From VRUE01 sp963697915 (GTDB lineage: Bacteria; Actinomycetota; Thermoleophilia; Solirubrobacterales; 70-9): a stretch of DNA of 64,000 nucleotides. Positions 33,311 to 41,669 of this stretch are shown here, one piece after another. The notes under the pieces are model-generated. The model saw only the letters and a list, made by a program, of their open reading frames with translations. It was not told the origin of the DNA and did not search any database. Numbering within the stretch: position 1 is the stretch's first letter; every line of letters begins with the position of its first letter. The position numbers and the translations under genes are program-made. The stretch lies in the NCBI GenBank assembly GCA_963697915.1, contig OY969103.1, positions 2,046,001 to 2,110,000 of the forward strand, in the 5' to 3' direction.

Positions 33311-34654
33311 TTGACGCCGGGGCGCAAGCTCTTCGGAACCGACGGGGTCCGGGGGGAGGCCGGGACCTTCCTCAGCGCCGAGCTGGCCCTTGCCCTGGGC
33401 CGGGCGGCGACCACCTCGCTGGACGCGGAGCGCCCGCAGGTCTTGATCGTGCGCGACACGCGCGAGTCGGGCCCGATGCTGGAAGCGGCGCTGGCGGCCG
33501 GGATCGCCGCCGCCGGCGGCGAAGCGCTGCTCGGTGGCGTGCTGCCGACCCCCGCCGCGGCGATCCTTACCCGCAAGCTGGGGCTCGACCTCGGCGTCGT
33601 CGTCTCCGCCTCCCACAACCCGTACCGCGACAACGGGATCAAGTTCTTCAGCGCCACCGGGACCAAGCTCGACGACTCCGCCGAGGCCGAGATCGAGGCG
33701 CGAGTTCGCGTTTATGACCGCATAGCGGAAACAAGTGCGAACTCACCGGAGAACGTGGAGGTCGGCCGCCTGCGCGAGCTCGACGGCGGGGCGGAGGACT
33801 ACCTGCGCGCCCTGCAGTCCGCCTTCCCGCTCGACCTCTCCGGCCTCAAGGTCGCGCTCGACTGCGCCAACGGCGCCACCCACCGGGTCGCGCCGGCGAT
33901 CTTCGAACGGCTCGGCGCCGAGGTCGAGGCGATCGCGGTCGAGCCCGACGGCCGCAACATCAACGACGGCTGCGGCTCGACCCACCTCGACACCCTGGCC
34001 GCGCACGTCGCCGCCTCCGAGGCCACGATCGGGTTCGCCTTCGACGGCGACGGCGACCGGGTGCTGGCCGTCGACGGCAACGGGCGCATCCACGACGGCG
34101 ATGAGCTGATCGCCCTGCTGGCCCGCGGCATGGCGGCGCGGGGAGAGCTCGGCGGCGGCGTGGTCGTCACCGTGATGAGCAACTACGGCTTCCACCGGGC
34201 GATGGGGGAGGCGGGGGTCGAGGTCGCGGTGACCAAGGTCGGCGACCGCTACGTGCTCGACGAGCTGCACGAGCGCCGGTGGGCGCTCGGCGGTGAGCAG
34301 TCCGGCCACATCATCGACACCGGCTTCGTCGCCACCGGCGACGGGATCGTCGCGGCGTTGATGACGATGCGCGAGCTCGGCGGCGGCGAGCTGGCCGCAG
34401 CCGGGGCGATGGAGAAGCTGCCCCAGACACTGGTCAACGTCAGGGTCGCCGACCGCGAGGCGATCGCCGGCGCGACCGCCGTCTGGGAGGCGGTCGAGCG
34501 CGAGTCTGCCGAGCTGGAGGGACGCGGCCGCGTGCTCCTGCGCCCTTCCGGCACCGAGCCGCTGGTCCGGGTGATGGCCGAGGCGCCCACTGCCGAGGAG
34601 GCGGAGGCGGTCTGCAAGCGCCTTGCCGAGCTGGTCGAGCGCGAGCTGGCTTGA
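33311..34654 (+). CDS. glmM: phosphoglucosamine mutase
   Basis: A 447-residue enzyme converting glucosamine-6-phosphate to glucosamine-1-phosphate for cell-wall UDP-GlcNAc. It has the N-terminal KLFGTDGVRGEAG, the phosphoserine loop VVSASHNPYRDNGIK, the metal loop FDGDGDRVLAVD, the sugar loop GGEQSGHII and the phosphate loop LRPSGTEPLVRV. The TTG start at 33311 leaves a 10-bp gap to rpsI. A 43-bp palindrome is embedded in the region coding residues 131-145. Followed by glmS, the preceding enzyme of the pathway. Confidence 0.96.
   Translation: MTPGRKLFGTDGVRGEAGTFLSAELALALGRAATTSLDAERPQVLIVRDTRESGPMLEAALAAGIAAAGGEALLGGVLPTPAAAILTRKLGLDLGVVVSASHNPYRDNGIKFFSATGTKLDDSAEAEIEARVRVYDRIAETSANSPENVEVGRLRELDGGAEDYLRALQSAFPLDLSGLKVALDCANGATHRVAPAIFERLGAEVEAIAVEPDGRNINDGCGSTHLDTLAAHVAASEATIGFAFDGDGDRVLAVDGNGRIHDGDELIALLARGMAARGELGGGVVVTVMSNYGFHRAMGEAGVEVAVTKVGDRYVLDELHERRWALGGEQSGHIIDTGFVATGDGIVAALMTMRELGGGELAAAGAMEKLPQTLVNVRVADREAIAGATAVWEAVERESAELEGRGRVLLRPSGTEPLVRVMAEAPTAEEAEAVCKRLAELVERELA
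33702..33744 (+). repeat. 43-bp palindrome inside glmM
   Basis: Nested arms: GAGTTCGC/GCGAACTC outside, GTTT/AAAC and CCGC/GCGG inside, with short AT-rich spacers. It is lower in GC than the flanks and encodes a variable stretch (VRVYDRIAETSAN) between the catalytic and metal-binding domains. The outer arms match the palindrome at 4674-4689. Confidence 0.5.
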
Positions 34655-34686
34655 CCCAGCCCGCCGTCTACCCTTAACGGCCTCTC

Positions 34687-36543
34687 ATGTGCGGAATCGT
34701 CGGATACGTCGGCGCGCGGCCCTGCCGCGACATCCTGGTCGCCGGCCTCGAGAAGCTCGAGTACCGCGGCTATGACTCGGCCGGCGTCTCGGTGATCGAG
34801 GACGGCCGGGTCGACAGCGTGCGCGCGGTCGGCAACCTCGCCAACCTGCGTGCGGCGATGGAGCGCGAGGCGAGCGGCGGCGGCGTCGCCGCCGCTGCGG
34901 AGCCGGCGACGACCGGCGTCGCCCACACCCGCTGGGCGACTCACGGACGGGTCACCGAGGAGAACGCCCACCCGCACAGCGACACCTCCAATCGCATCCA
35001 CATCGTCCTCAACGGGATCATCGAGAACCACGCCAAGCTGCGTGCCCGGCTCGAGTCCGAGGGGCAGGAGTTCAGCTCGGAAACCGACGCCGAGGTGGTC
35101 GCCCACCTGATCGCCAGTCGCTACGACGGCGACTTGGCGGCGGCCGTCCGCGCCGCCTTCGCCGAGCTGCGCGGCCACTACGCCTTCGTCGCCATGCACG
35201 TCGACCGCCCCGAGCTGCTGGTCGGGGCGCGCAAGGAGTGCCCGCTGGTCGCCGGGATCGGCGAGGGGGAGAGCTTCCTCGCCTCGGCGATCCCCGCCTT
35301 CCTCGCCGAGACCCGCCGCGCGGTGGCGATCGAGAACGACGAGGTCGTCACCATCGACGCCGCCGGGATCAGCATCACAGACGTCGCCGGCAACCCGATC
35401 GAGCGCGCGGCGGAAGAGATCACCTGGGACGAGGCCGCCGCCGAGAAGGGCGGCTACGAGAGCTTCCTGCTCAAGGAGATCCACGAACAGGCCGACGCCG
35501 TCGCCGAAACGATCGCCGACCGCCTGCCCGGCGACGACGGCGTCGACCTCGCCGACGTCGAGCTCGATGACGCCCTGCTGCGCGACGTGAAGCGGATCGT
35601 GATCGTCGCCTGCGGCACCTCCTACCACGCCGGCCTGGTCGGCCGTTACGCGATCGAGGAGTGGGCGCGGGTGCCGGTCGAGATGGACATCGCCTCCGAG
35701 TACCGCTACCGCAACCCGGTGGTCGGCGAGGGCGACCTGGTGGTGGGGATCACCCAGTCCGGGGAGACGGCGGACACGTTGGCGGCGATGCGGCTGGCTC
35801 GCGAGCGCGGCGCCACGGTGCTGGCGGTAACCAACATCATGGGCAGCCAAGCCACCCGCGACGCCCACGCCGTCCTCTACACCCGCGCCGGGATCGAGAT
35901 CAGCGTCCCGGCGACCAAGACCTTCGTCGCCCAGGTGGCGGCGATGTACCTGCTCGGGCTGCGGCTGGCGGAGCTGCGCGGGACGCTCCCGCCCGAGCGC
36001 CTCGCCGAGCTGGTCGCCGACCTGAAGTCGATCCCCTCGAAGATCGAAACGACCCTGGCCGGCTGCGAGGAGCAGGTGCGGGCGGTCGCCGCTGCCCATG
36101 CCGACCAGCGCTTCTTCCTCTACCTGGGGCGCCACATCGGGCTGCCGATCTGCCTCGAGGGGGCGTTGAAGCTGAAGGAGATCTCATACATCCCGACCGA
36201 CGCCTACGCGGCGGGGGAGATGAAGCACGGGCCGATCGCCCTGCTCGACGAGTCGACGCCGGTGGTCTGCGTCGCGACCGAGAGCCCGGTCCTCACCAAG
36301 GTCCTCTCCAACGTCGAAGAGGTGCGGGCCCGGGGCGCGGAGACGATCGCGATCGCCACCGCCGGCGACGAGAGGGTCTCCGGGGTCGCCGAGGAGACGA
36401 TCGAGGTCGCCGCCAGTGACTGGATCCTGCAGCCGATCCTGGCGATCCTGCCCCTGCAGCTGCTCGCCTACGAGATCGGCAAGGCCGCCGGCCTCAACGT
36501 CGACCAGCCGCGCAACCTGGCGAAGACGGTCACGGTCGAGTGA
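34687..36543 (+). CDS. glmS: glutamine-fructose-6-phosphate aminotransferase
   Basis: A 618-residue enzyme making glucosamine-6-phosphate from fructose-6-phosphate and glutamine. The mature N-terminal Cys (MCGIVGYVG) is the amidotransferase nucleophile. LEYRGYDSAGVSV and HTRWATHG follow. Two SIS domains bind the sugar (IVACGTSYHAGLVG, TQSGETADTLAA), and the C-terminus is QPRNLAKTVTVE. Full length. The acpS start overlaps the stop (GTGA). A GlmS ribozyme is not seen upstream (gap of 32 bp). Confidence 0.97.
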   Translation: MCGIVGYVGARPCRDILVAGLEKLEYRGYDSAGVSVIEDGRVDSVRAVGNLANLRAAMEREASGGGVAAAAEPATTGVAHTRWATHGRVTEENAHPHSDTSNRIHIVLNGIIENHAKLRARLESEGQEFSSETDAEVVAHLIASRYDGDLAAAVRAAFAELRGHYAFVAMHVDRPELLVGARKECPLVAGIGEGESFLASAIPAFLAETRRAVAIENDEVVTIDAAGISITDVAGNPIERAAEEITWDEAAAEKGGYESFLLKEIHEQADAVAETIADRLPGDDGVDLADVELDDALLRDVKRIVIVACGTSYHAGLVGRYAIEEWARVPVEMDIASEYRYRNPVVGEGDLVVGITQSGETADTLAAMRLARERGATVLAVTNIMGSQATRDAHAVLYTRAGIEISVPATKTFVAQVAAMYLLGLRLAELRGTLPPERLAELVADLKSIPSKIETTLAGCEEQVRAVAAAHADQRFFLYLGRHIGLPICLEGALKLKEISYIPTDAYAAGEMKHGPIALLDESTPVVCVATESPVLTKVLSNVEEVRARGAETIAIATAGDERVSGVAEETIEVAASDWILQPILAILPLQLLAYEIGKAAGLNVDQPRNLAKTVTVE

Positions 36544-36899
36544 GCGCCACCGGCGTCGGCATCGACCTGCTCGAGATCGACCGCATGGAGCGCGCCCTGG
36601 AGCGCCACCCGCGCCTCGCCGAGCGCGTCTTCACCGCTGCGGAGCGCGAGTACGCCGCCGCCCGCGCCCGCCCGGCGCGCCACCTCGCCGCCCGCTTCGC
36701 CGCCAAGGAGGCGGTGCTGAAGGCGCTCGGCACCCCAGGCGGCTTCGGCCTGCGCGAGATCGAGGTCGTCGCCGGCGAGCCGCCGACCGTGCGCCTCAGC
36801 GGCCGCGCCGCCGAGGCCGCCGCCGGCCGCCCGGTCGAGGTCTCGCTGACCCACTCGCGCGACTACGCGGCGGCGGTGGCGGTGACCGGCGCCGCCTGA
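36540..36899 (+). CDS. acpS: holo-[acyl-carrier-protein] synthase
   Basis: A 119-residue phosphopantetheinyl transferase that activates acyl carrier protein. The motifs GVGIDLLEIDRMERAL and HLAARFAAKEAVLKALG (Mg2+ and CoA contacts) and the C-terminal VSLTHSRDYAAAVAV are present. Start is GTG at 36540, overlapping glmS; nnrD/E follows 2 bp after the stop. Confidence 0.95.
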   Translation: MSATGVGIDLLEIDRMERALERHPRLAERVFTAAEREYAAARARPARHLAARFAAKEAVLKALGTPGGFGLREIEVVAGEPPTVRLSGRAAEAAAGRPVEVSLTHSRDYAAAVAVTGAA

Positions 36900-36901
36900 C
36901 C

Positions 36902-38422
36902 ATGGAGCCCTGGCTCAGACCGCTTTACGACGCCGAGGGAATGCGGGCGGTGGATCGCTGGGCGATCGAGGAGGTGGGGGTGCCCTCGCTGGAGCTGATG
37001 GAGGCGGCCGGGCGGGCCGTGGCCGAGGCGGTCGGCGAGCTGGCACCGCGGGGGCCGGTGCGGGTCCTCTGCGGCAAGGGGAACAACGGCGGCGACGGGC
37101 TGGTGGCCGCCCGCTACCTGGCCGAGGCCGGCTTCGAGGTCGAGGCGCTGCTGCTCTGGCCCGCGGCCGAGCTGAGCGGTGACGCCGCCGCCAACCTGGA
37201 GCGCACCACGGCCGAGGAGGTCGCCGGTGACCTGGCGCCCCGCCTCGCCGGCTCCGCTGCCGTCGTCGACGCGATCTTCGGCACCGGCTTTGCCGGCGCG
37301 CCGCGCGGGGGGGCGCTGGCCGCGATCGAGGCGATCGGCGCCTGCGACGGCCCGGTCGTCGCCTGCGACGTCGCCTCCGGGGTCGACGCCGCCACTGGCG
37401 AGGTCGCCGGCGCGGCGGTCGCGGCCGACCTCACGGTCAGCTTCCACGCCGCCAAGCTCGGCCACCTGGTCGCGCCGGGCAAGTGGCAGACGGGGGAGCT
37501 GCGGGTCGTGCCGATCGGGATCCCGGATGGTGCCCCGGCCGCGCCCGTGGCCGGGGCGATCGACGCCTCGGTGCTGGAGCTGGCGCCGCGGCGCGGCGCG
37601 CGCTCGACCAAGTTCAGCTCCGGCCAGGTGACGATCGCAGGCGGCTCGCGCGGGCTGACCGGGGCGGTGCAGATGTCCTCGCTGGCGGCGATCCGGGCCG
37701 GCGCTGGCTACGCGACCGTGGCGGTGCCCGCCGACCTCGAGCCGATCTTCGAGGCGGGCCAGCCGGAGGTGATGTCGGCCGGCTGCCCGGGAGGCGACGG
37801 CTGCCTGGCGCCGGGCTCGGCGAAGGCGCTGCTGCGCGCCTTCGAGCGCGCCGCAGCCGCCGTCTTCGGGCCCGGGCTCGGGCGCGACCCCGGCTCGGTC
37901 GAGCTGGCGCGTGAAGTGCTCGGCGCGATCGAGGCGCCGCTTGTCCTCGACGCCGACGGCCTCAACGCCTTCGCCGGGGAGATCGGCCGGATCGCCGCGC
38001 GCCGGGCGCCGACCGTACTCACCCCACACGCCGGCGAGCTCGGTCGCCTGCTCGGTCGCTCCTCGGAGGAGGTCTCCGCCCAGCGCCTCGCCTGCGCCCG
38101 CGAGGCGGCCCGCTCCGCCGATGCCGTCGTCGTCCTCAAGGGCGACGACACGGTCGTCACCGACGGCGAGCGGGTCGCGGTCAACGCCCTCTCGGCGCCG
38201 GCGCTCGCCACCGCCGGCACCGGCGACGTCCTCTCCGGCATCACCGCGGCGCTGCTCGCCCGCGGCCTCGACCCCTTCGCCGCCGCCTGCGCCGCGGTCA
38301 TCGCCCACGCCCGCGCCGGCCGCGACGCCGCGGCTCGGATCGGCGCCGCCGAGTCGGTGATCGCCACCGACGTGATCGCCTCGATCCCGTTGGGCCTGCG
38401 TCCCGACATCCCCGTCGAATAA
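36902..38422 (+). CDS. nnrDE: bifunctional NAD(P)H-hydrate epimerase / dehydratase
   Basis: A 506-residue repair enzyme for hydrated NAD(P)H. The N-terminal epimerase (YjeF_N) has VLCGKGNNGGDGLVAARYL and DAIFGTGFAGAPRG. The C-terminal ADP-dependent dehydratase has TIAGGSRGLTGAVQMSSLAA, LDADGLNAFAG and TAGTGDVLSGITAALLARG. ATG at 36902 was chosen from a longer open frame because residues there match the family start. It sits in the common glmS-acpS-nnr-alr order of actinobacteria. Confidence 0.95.
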   Translation: MEPWLRPLYDAEGMRAVDRWAIEEVGVPSLELMEAAGRAVAEAVGELAPRGPVRVLCGKGNNGGDGLVAARYLAEAGFEVEALLLWPAAELSGDAAANLERTTAEEVAGDLAPRLAGSAAVVDAIFGTGFAGAPRGGALAAIEAIGACDGPVVACDVASGVDAATGEVAGAAVAADLTVSFHAAKLGHLVAPGKWQTGELRVVPIGIPDGAPAAPVAGAIDASVLELAPRRGARSTKFSSGQVTIAGGSRGLTGAVQMSSLAAIRAGAGYATVAVPADLEPIFEAGQPEVMSAGCPGGDGCLAPGSAKALLRAFERAAAAVFGPGLGRDPGSVELAREVLGAIEAPLVLDADGLNAFAGEIGRIAARRAPTVLTPHAGELGRLLGRSSEEVSAQRLACAREAARSADAVVVLKGDDTVVTDGERVAVNALSAPALATAGTGDVLSGITAALLARGLDPFAAACAAVIAHARAGRDAAARIGAAESVIATDVIASIPLGLRPDIPVE

Positions 38423-38433
38423 TCTCGCCAACG

Positions 38434-38895
38434 ATGAAAACGGCCGCCGAGATCATGGACAGCTCCGTGCCCACCGTTTCGCCCGAGGTCGACGCGCGCA
38501 GCGCGATCGAGCTACTTGCGAAGACCGACAAGGGCGCGATCCCCGTCGTCGACGACGACCGCCGCGTGGTCGGCATCGTCAGCGAGTCCGACCTCGTCCT
38601 CGGCGACGAGGAGGCGGACCTCCACCTGCCGCATTACCTCAACATCATGGGCGGCATCGTCTTCGTCGGCTCGATGAAGGGCTTCGAGGAGCGCCTCGAC
38701 AAGGCGTTCGCGACCAAGGTCTCGGAGCTGATGACCGCCGACCCGGTCGTCGTCAACGACTACTCCAGCGCCGAGACGGTGGCGCGGAGGATCGCCGAGA
38801 GCCACCACAACCACCTGCCGGTGGTCGACGACGAGGGTCGCCTGCTCGGAATCGTCACCAGGGCCGACGCACTCGCGGCGCTCGTCGAGGACTGA
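38434..38895 (+). CDS. CBS domain protein
   Basis: A 153-residue protein made of two CBS modules: MKTAAEIMDSSVPTVSPEVD through VVGIVSESDLVL, then VSELMTADPVVVNDYSSAET through LLGIVTRADALAAL. CBS pairs bind adenosyl ligands and usually regulate a partner; here no catalytic domain is attached. It lies between nnrD/E and alr with short gaps, so it is probably co-transcribed. The partner is unknown. Confidence 0.9.
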   Translation: MKTAAEIMDSSVPTVSPEVDARSAIELLAKTDKGAIPVVDDDRRVVGIVSESDLVLGDEEADLHLPHYLNIMGGIVFVGSMKGFEERLDKAFATKVSELMTADPVVVNDYSSAETVARRIAESHHNHLPVVDDEGRLLGIVTRADALAALVED

Positions 38896-38896
38896 C

Positions 38897-40003
38897 GTGA
38901 CGCGGGCGGTCGCCCGGATCGATCTTGCGGCGGTGCGCGGCAACTGCGCGCGGCTGGTGGAGGAGCTGGGTGAGGCCGAGCTCTGTGCGGTGGTCAAGGC
39001 CGACGGCTACGGCCACGGCGACGTCGCCTGCGCCGAGGCGGCGCTGGCCGGCGGCGCGACGAGGCTCGCGGTCGCCACCGCCGGCGAGGCGGAGCGGCTC
39101 GGCCGCCGCTTCGCCCACGTCCCCCTGCTGACGATGGGGGCGCTGACCCCCGAGGAGCTGGACACGGCGCTGGAGGCGGGCTCGGAGATCTCCGTCTGGC
39201 GCCGCGGCTTCCTCGACCTCCTCGCCGCGCGAGCGCGCGCCCACGGGCGTCCGGCTCGTGTCCACGTCAAGTACGACAGCGGCATGGGGCGGCTCGGCAA
39301 CCGCGACCGCGACGAGGTTCTGGCCCTGCTGCGAGCTTGCGCCGAGAGCTCCGACCTGGAGCCGGTCGGCGTCTGTACCCACTTCGCGACCGCCGACGAA
39401 GCCGACTCGCGATTCTTCGACGAGCAGCTGGAGCGCTTCTCCTCTCTCGCCGCGGCGGCCAAGGACGAGTTCCCCGGCCTCACCGTCCACGCCGCCAACA
39501 GCGCCGCGGTCTTCCGCGATCGTCGTGCCCACTTCGACATGGCGCGCTGCGGCATCGCCGTTTACGGCCTCGACCCCTTCCACCGCGATCCGGCCGAGCA
39601 CGGCCTGCGCCCGGCGCTCTCGCTGCGCTCCTACGTCGCCGACGTGAAGGTCTTCGCGCCCGGCGACAGCGTCGGCTACGGGCGGACCTGGCGGGCCGAG
39701 CGCGAGACCCGCGTCGGCGTGCTGCCGATCGGCTACGGCGACGGCCTGCGCCGCGGCCTCTCCAACAACGCCGAGGTGCTGATCCGCGGGCGCCGCTTCC
39801 CGCTGGTCGGCACGGTCTCGATGGACAACGTGACGGTCGAGCTCGGTCCGGGGGCCGAGGTCGAGCCGGGCGATGAGGCGGTCCTGATCGGCTCCCAGGG
39901 CGAGGAGACGATCCTCGCCGAGGATCTCGCCAGGCGGCTGGGCACGATCAACTACGAGATCTCCTGCGGGGTCTCGGCCCGGGTCCCCAGGGTGGAGGGG
40001 TGA
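38897..40003 (+). CDS. alr: alanine racemase
   Basis: A 368-residue PLP enzyme making D-alanine for peptidoglycan. The PLP lysine is Lys34 in CAVVKADGYGHGDV. Further landmarks are VHVKYDSGMGRLG, CTHFATADEAD, and the C-terminal domain with IGYGDGLRRGLSN and VGTVSMDNVTVELG. GTG start at 38897; the stop overlaps the cca start (GTGA). Confidence 0.97.
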   Translation: MTRAVARIDLAAVRGNCARLVEELGEAELCAVVKADGYGHGDVACAEAALAGGATRLAVATAGEAERLGRRFAHVPLLTMGALTPEELDTALEAGSEISVWRRGFLDLLAARARAHGRPARVHVKYDSGMGRLGNRDRDEVLALLRACAESSDLEPVGVCTHFATADEADSRFFDEQLERFSSLAAAAKDEFPGLTVHAANSAAVFRDRRAHFDMARCGIAVYGLDPFHRDPAEHGLRPALSLRSYVADVKVFAPGDSVGYGRTWRAERETRVGVLPIGYGDGLRRGLSNNAEVLIRGRRFPLVGTVSMDNVTVELGPGAEVEPGDEAVLIGSQGEETILAEDLARRLGTINYEISCGVSARVPRVEG

Positions 40004-41421
40004 CGCTCGCCGAGCGACTCGACGCCGCGCCGGTCGTCGCCCTCGCACGGCGGGCGCTGGCGGACGGGCCGCCGGCCTGGATCGTCGGCGGCGCAGTGCG
40101 CGACGCCGTGCTCGGCGCCCCGGTCGCCGATCTCGACCTCGCCGTCGGTGGTGACCCGGCGGTGGCGGCGAAGGAGATCGCCCGCGCGGGCCAGGGCCAC
40201 GCCTTCGAGCTCTCGGCCGAGTTCGCGACCTGGCGCGCGGTTGCCGCCGACCGCTCCTGGCAGGTCGACGCCGCGGCGCTGCGCGGCGAGACGATCGAGG
40301 CCGACCTCGGCGCCCGCGACTTCACCCTCGGCGCCGTCGCGGTGCCGCTCGCCGGCGGCGAGCCGATCGACCCCCACGGCGGCCTCGCCGACCTCGAGCG
40401 GCGCCTGCTGCGGGTGGTCGCCGCGGACAGCTTCGCCGCCGACCCGCTGCGCCTTCTGCGCGCCGCCCGGATCGCCTCCGAGCTGGGCCTCGAGGTCGAC
40501 GCCGAGACCGTCGCCCTCGCTCGCGCCGAAGCGGCGCGCGCCGCGGAGGCGGCCGGCGAGCGCCAGCTTGCCGAGCTGCGCCGCCTGCTCGGCGGCCCCG
40601 ACCCGCTGCGCGGCCTCGCCCTGCTCGACGAGCTCGCCCTGACCGCCGCCGTGCTGCCCGAGGTCGAGGACCTGCGCGGGGTCGAGCAGGGCCCCAACCA
40701 CCACCTCGACGTGCTCGGCCACACCCTCGCCGTGCTCGAGCAGACGCTGGCGGTCGAGGACGACCTCGAGCGCTTCGCCGGCGAGCGCGCGGCCGAGGTC
40801 GGGGCGCTGCTCGCCGAGCCGCTCGCCGACGAGATCAGCCGCGGCACGGCGCTGCGCTTCGGCGCCCTCCTGCACGACATCGGCAAGCCGGCGACGCGGG
40901 GCGAACGCGACGGCTACGTCACCTTCATCGGCCACGACCGCGACGGGGCCGAGATCGTCGGGTCGATCTGCCGCCGCCTGCGCGCCAGCCGCCGGCTCAG
41001 CACCCACCTGCAGGCGCTCACCCTGCACCATTTGCGGCTCGGCTTCCTCGTCCACGAGGCGCCGCTGCCACCGCGCCGCGTCCACGAGTACCTGCGGGCG
41101 ACCGAGCCGGTCGCCGCCGACGTCACCCTGCTCACCGTCGCCGACCGCCTCTCCGCCCGCGGCAGCGGCCCGTTCGCGACCGACGAGGCGATCGAGGCCC
41201 ACCTCACCCTCGCCCGCGAGATGCTGGGAGCGGCGCTCGACTGGCGCCGCGACGGGCCGCCCGAGCCGCTGCTGCGCGGCGACGAGCTCGCCGCCGAGCT
41301 CGGGATCGAGCCCGGCCCGGAGCTCGGCGACCTGCTTGCCGAGCTCGAGGCGGCCCAGTACGCGGGCGAGGTCGAGGATCGCGAGCAGGCCCTCGCCCGC
41401 GCCCGCCGGGTGCGCGGTTGA
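40000..41421 (+). CDS. cca: CCA tRNA nucleotidyltransferase with HD domain
   Basis: A 473-residue class II polymerase-type enzyme adding CCA (or parts of it) to tRNA 3' ends. The nucleotidyltransferase motif is WIVGGAVRDAVLGAPVADLD (GG..RD and DxD). It is followed by RDFTLGAVAV and the HD phosphohydrolase region (HHLDVLGHTLAV, LLHDIGKPATRGE). GTG start at 40000 overlaps alr. Confidence 0.95.
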   Translation: MTLAERLDAAPVVALARRALADGPPAWIVGGAVRDAVLGAPVADLDLAVGGDPAVAAKEIARAGQGHAFELSAEFATWRAVAADRSWQVDAAALRGETIEADLGARDFTLGAVAVPLAGGEPIDPHGGLADLERRLLRVVAADSFAADPLRLLRAARIASELGLEVDAETVALARAEAARAAEAAGERQLAELRRLLGGPDPLRGLALLDELALTAAVLPEVEDLRGVEQGPNHHLDVLGHTLAVLEQTLAVEDDLERFAGERAAEVGALLAEPLADEISRGTALRFGALLHDIGKPATRGERDGYVTFIGHDRDGAEIVGSICRRLRASRRLSTHLQALTLHHLRLGFLVHEAPLPPRRVHEYLRATEPVAADVTLLTVADRLSARGSGPFATDEAIEAHLTLAREMLGAALDWRRDGPPEPLLRGDELAAELGIEPGPELGDLLAELEAAQYAGEVEDREQALARARRVRG

Positions 41422-41447
41422 GCCGCGTTCGGGTACGCTGGCCGCGC

Positions 41448-41666
41448 ATGGGTAAAGAGGAGAAGATCGAGATGGAGGGCGAGATCACCGAGGCCCTCCC
41501 CAACACGATGTTCCGAGTCAAACTCGACAACGACCACGAGGTGCTCGGACATATCTCCGGCAAGATGCGTCGCCACTACATCCGCATCCTGCCTGGCGAC
41601 CGGGTCAAGATCGAGTTGTCCCCGTACGACCTAGACCGCGGTCGCATCACCTACCGCTACAAATAG
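41448..41666 (+). CDS. infA: translation initiation factor IF-1
   Basis: A 72-residue S1-fold factor that occupies the ribosomal A site during initiation. MGKEEKIEMEGEITEALPN, then MFRVKLDNDHEVLGHISGKM and PGDRVKIELSPYDLDRGRIT are typical. ATG at 41448 was chosen over an upstream in-frame start because it begins the conserved protein. It lies at the end of the housekeeping block; the rpmJ/rpsM genes that often follow are absent here. Confidence 0.96.
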   Translation: MGKEEKIEMEGEITEALPNTMFRVKLDNDHEVLGHISGKMRRHYIRILPGDRVKIELSPYDLDRGRITYRYK

Positions 41667-41669
41667 CCG

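Noticed and set aside
34655..34686. GlmS ribozyme upstream of glmS
   Set aside because: Only 32 bp separate glmM and glmS, too short for the ribozyme.
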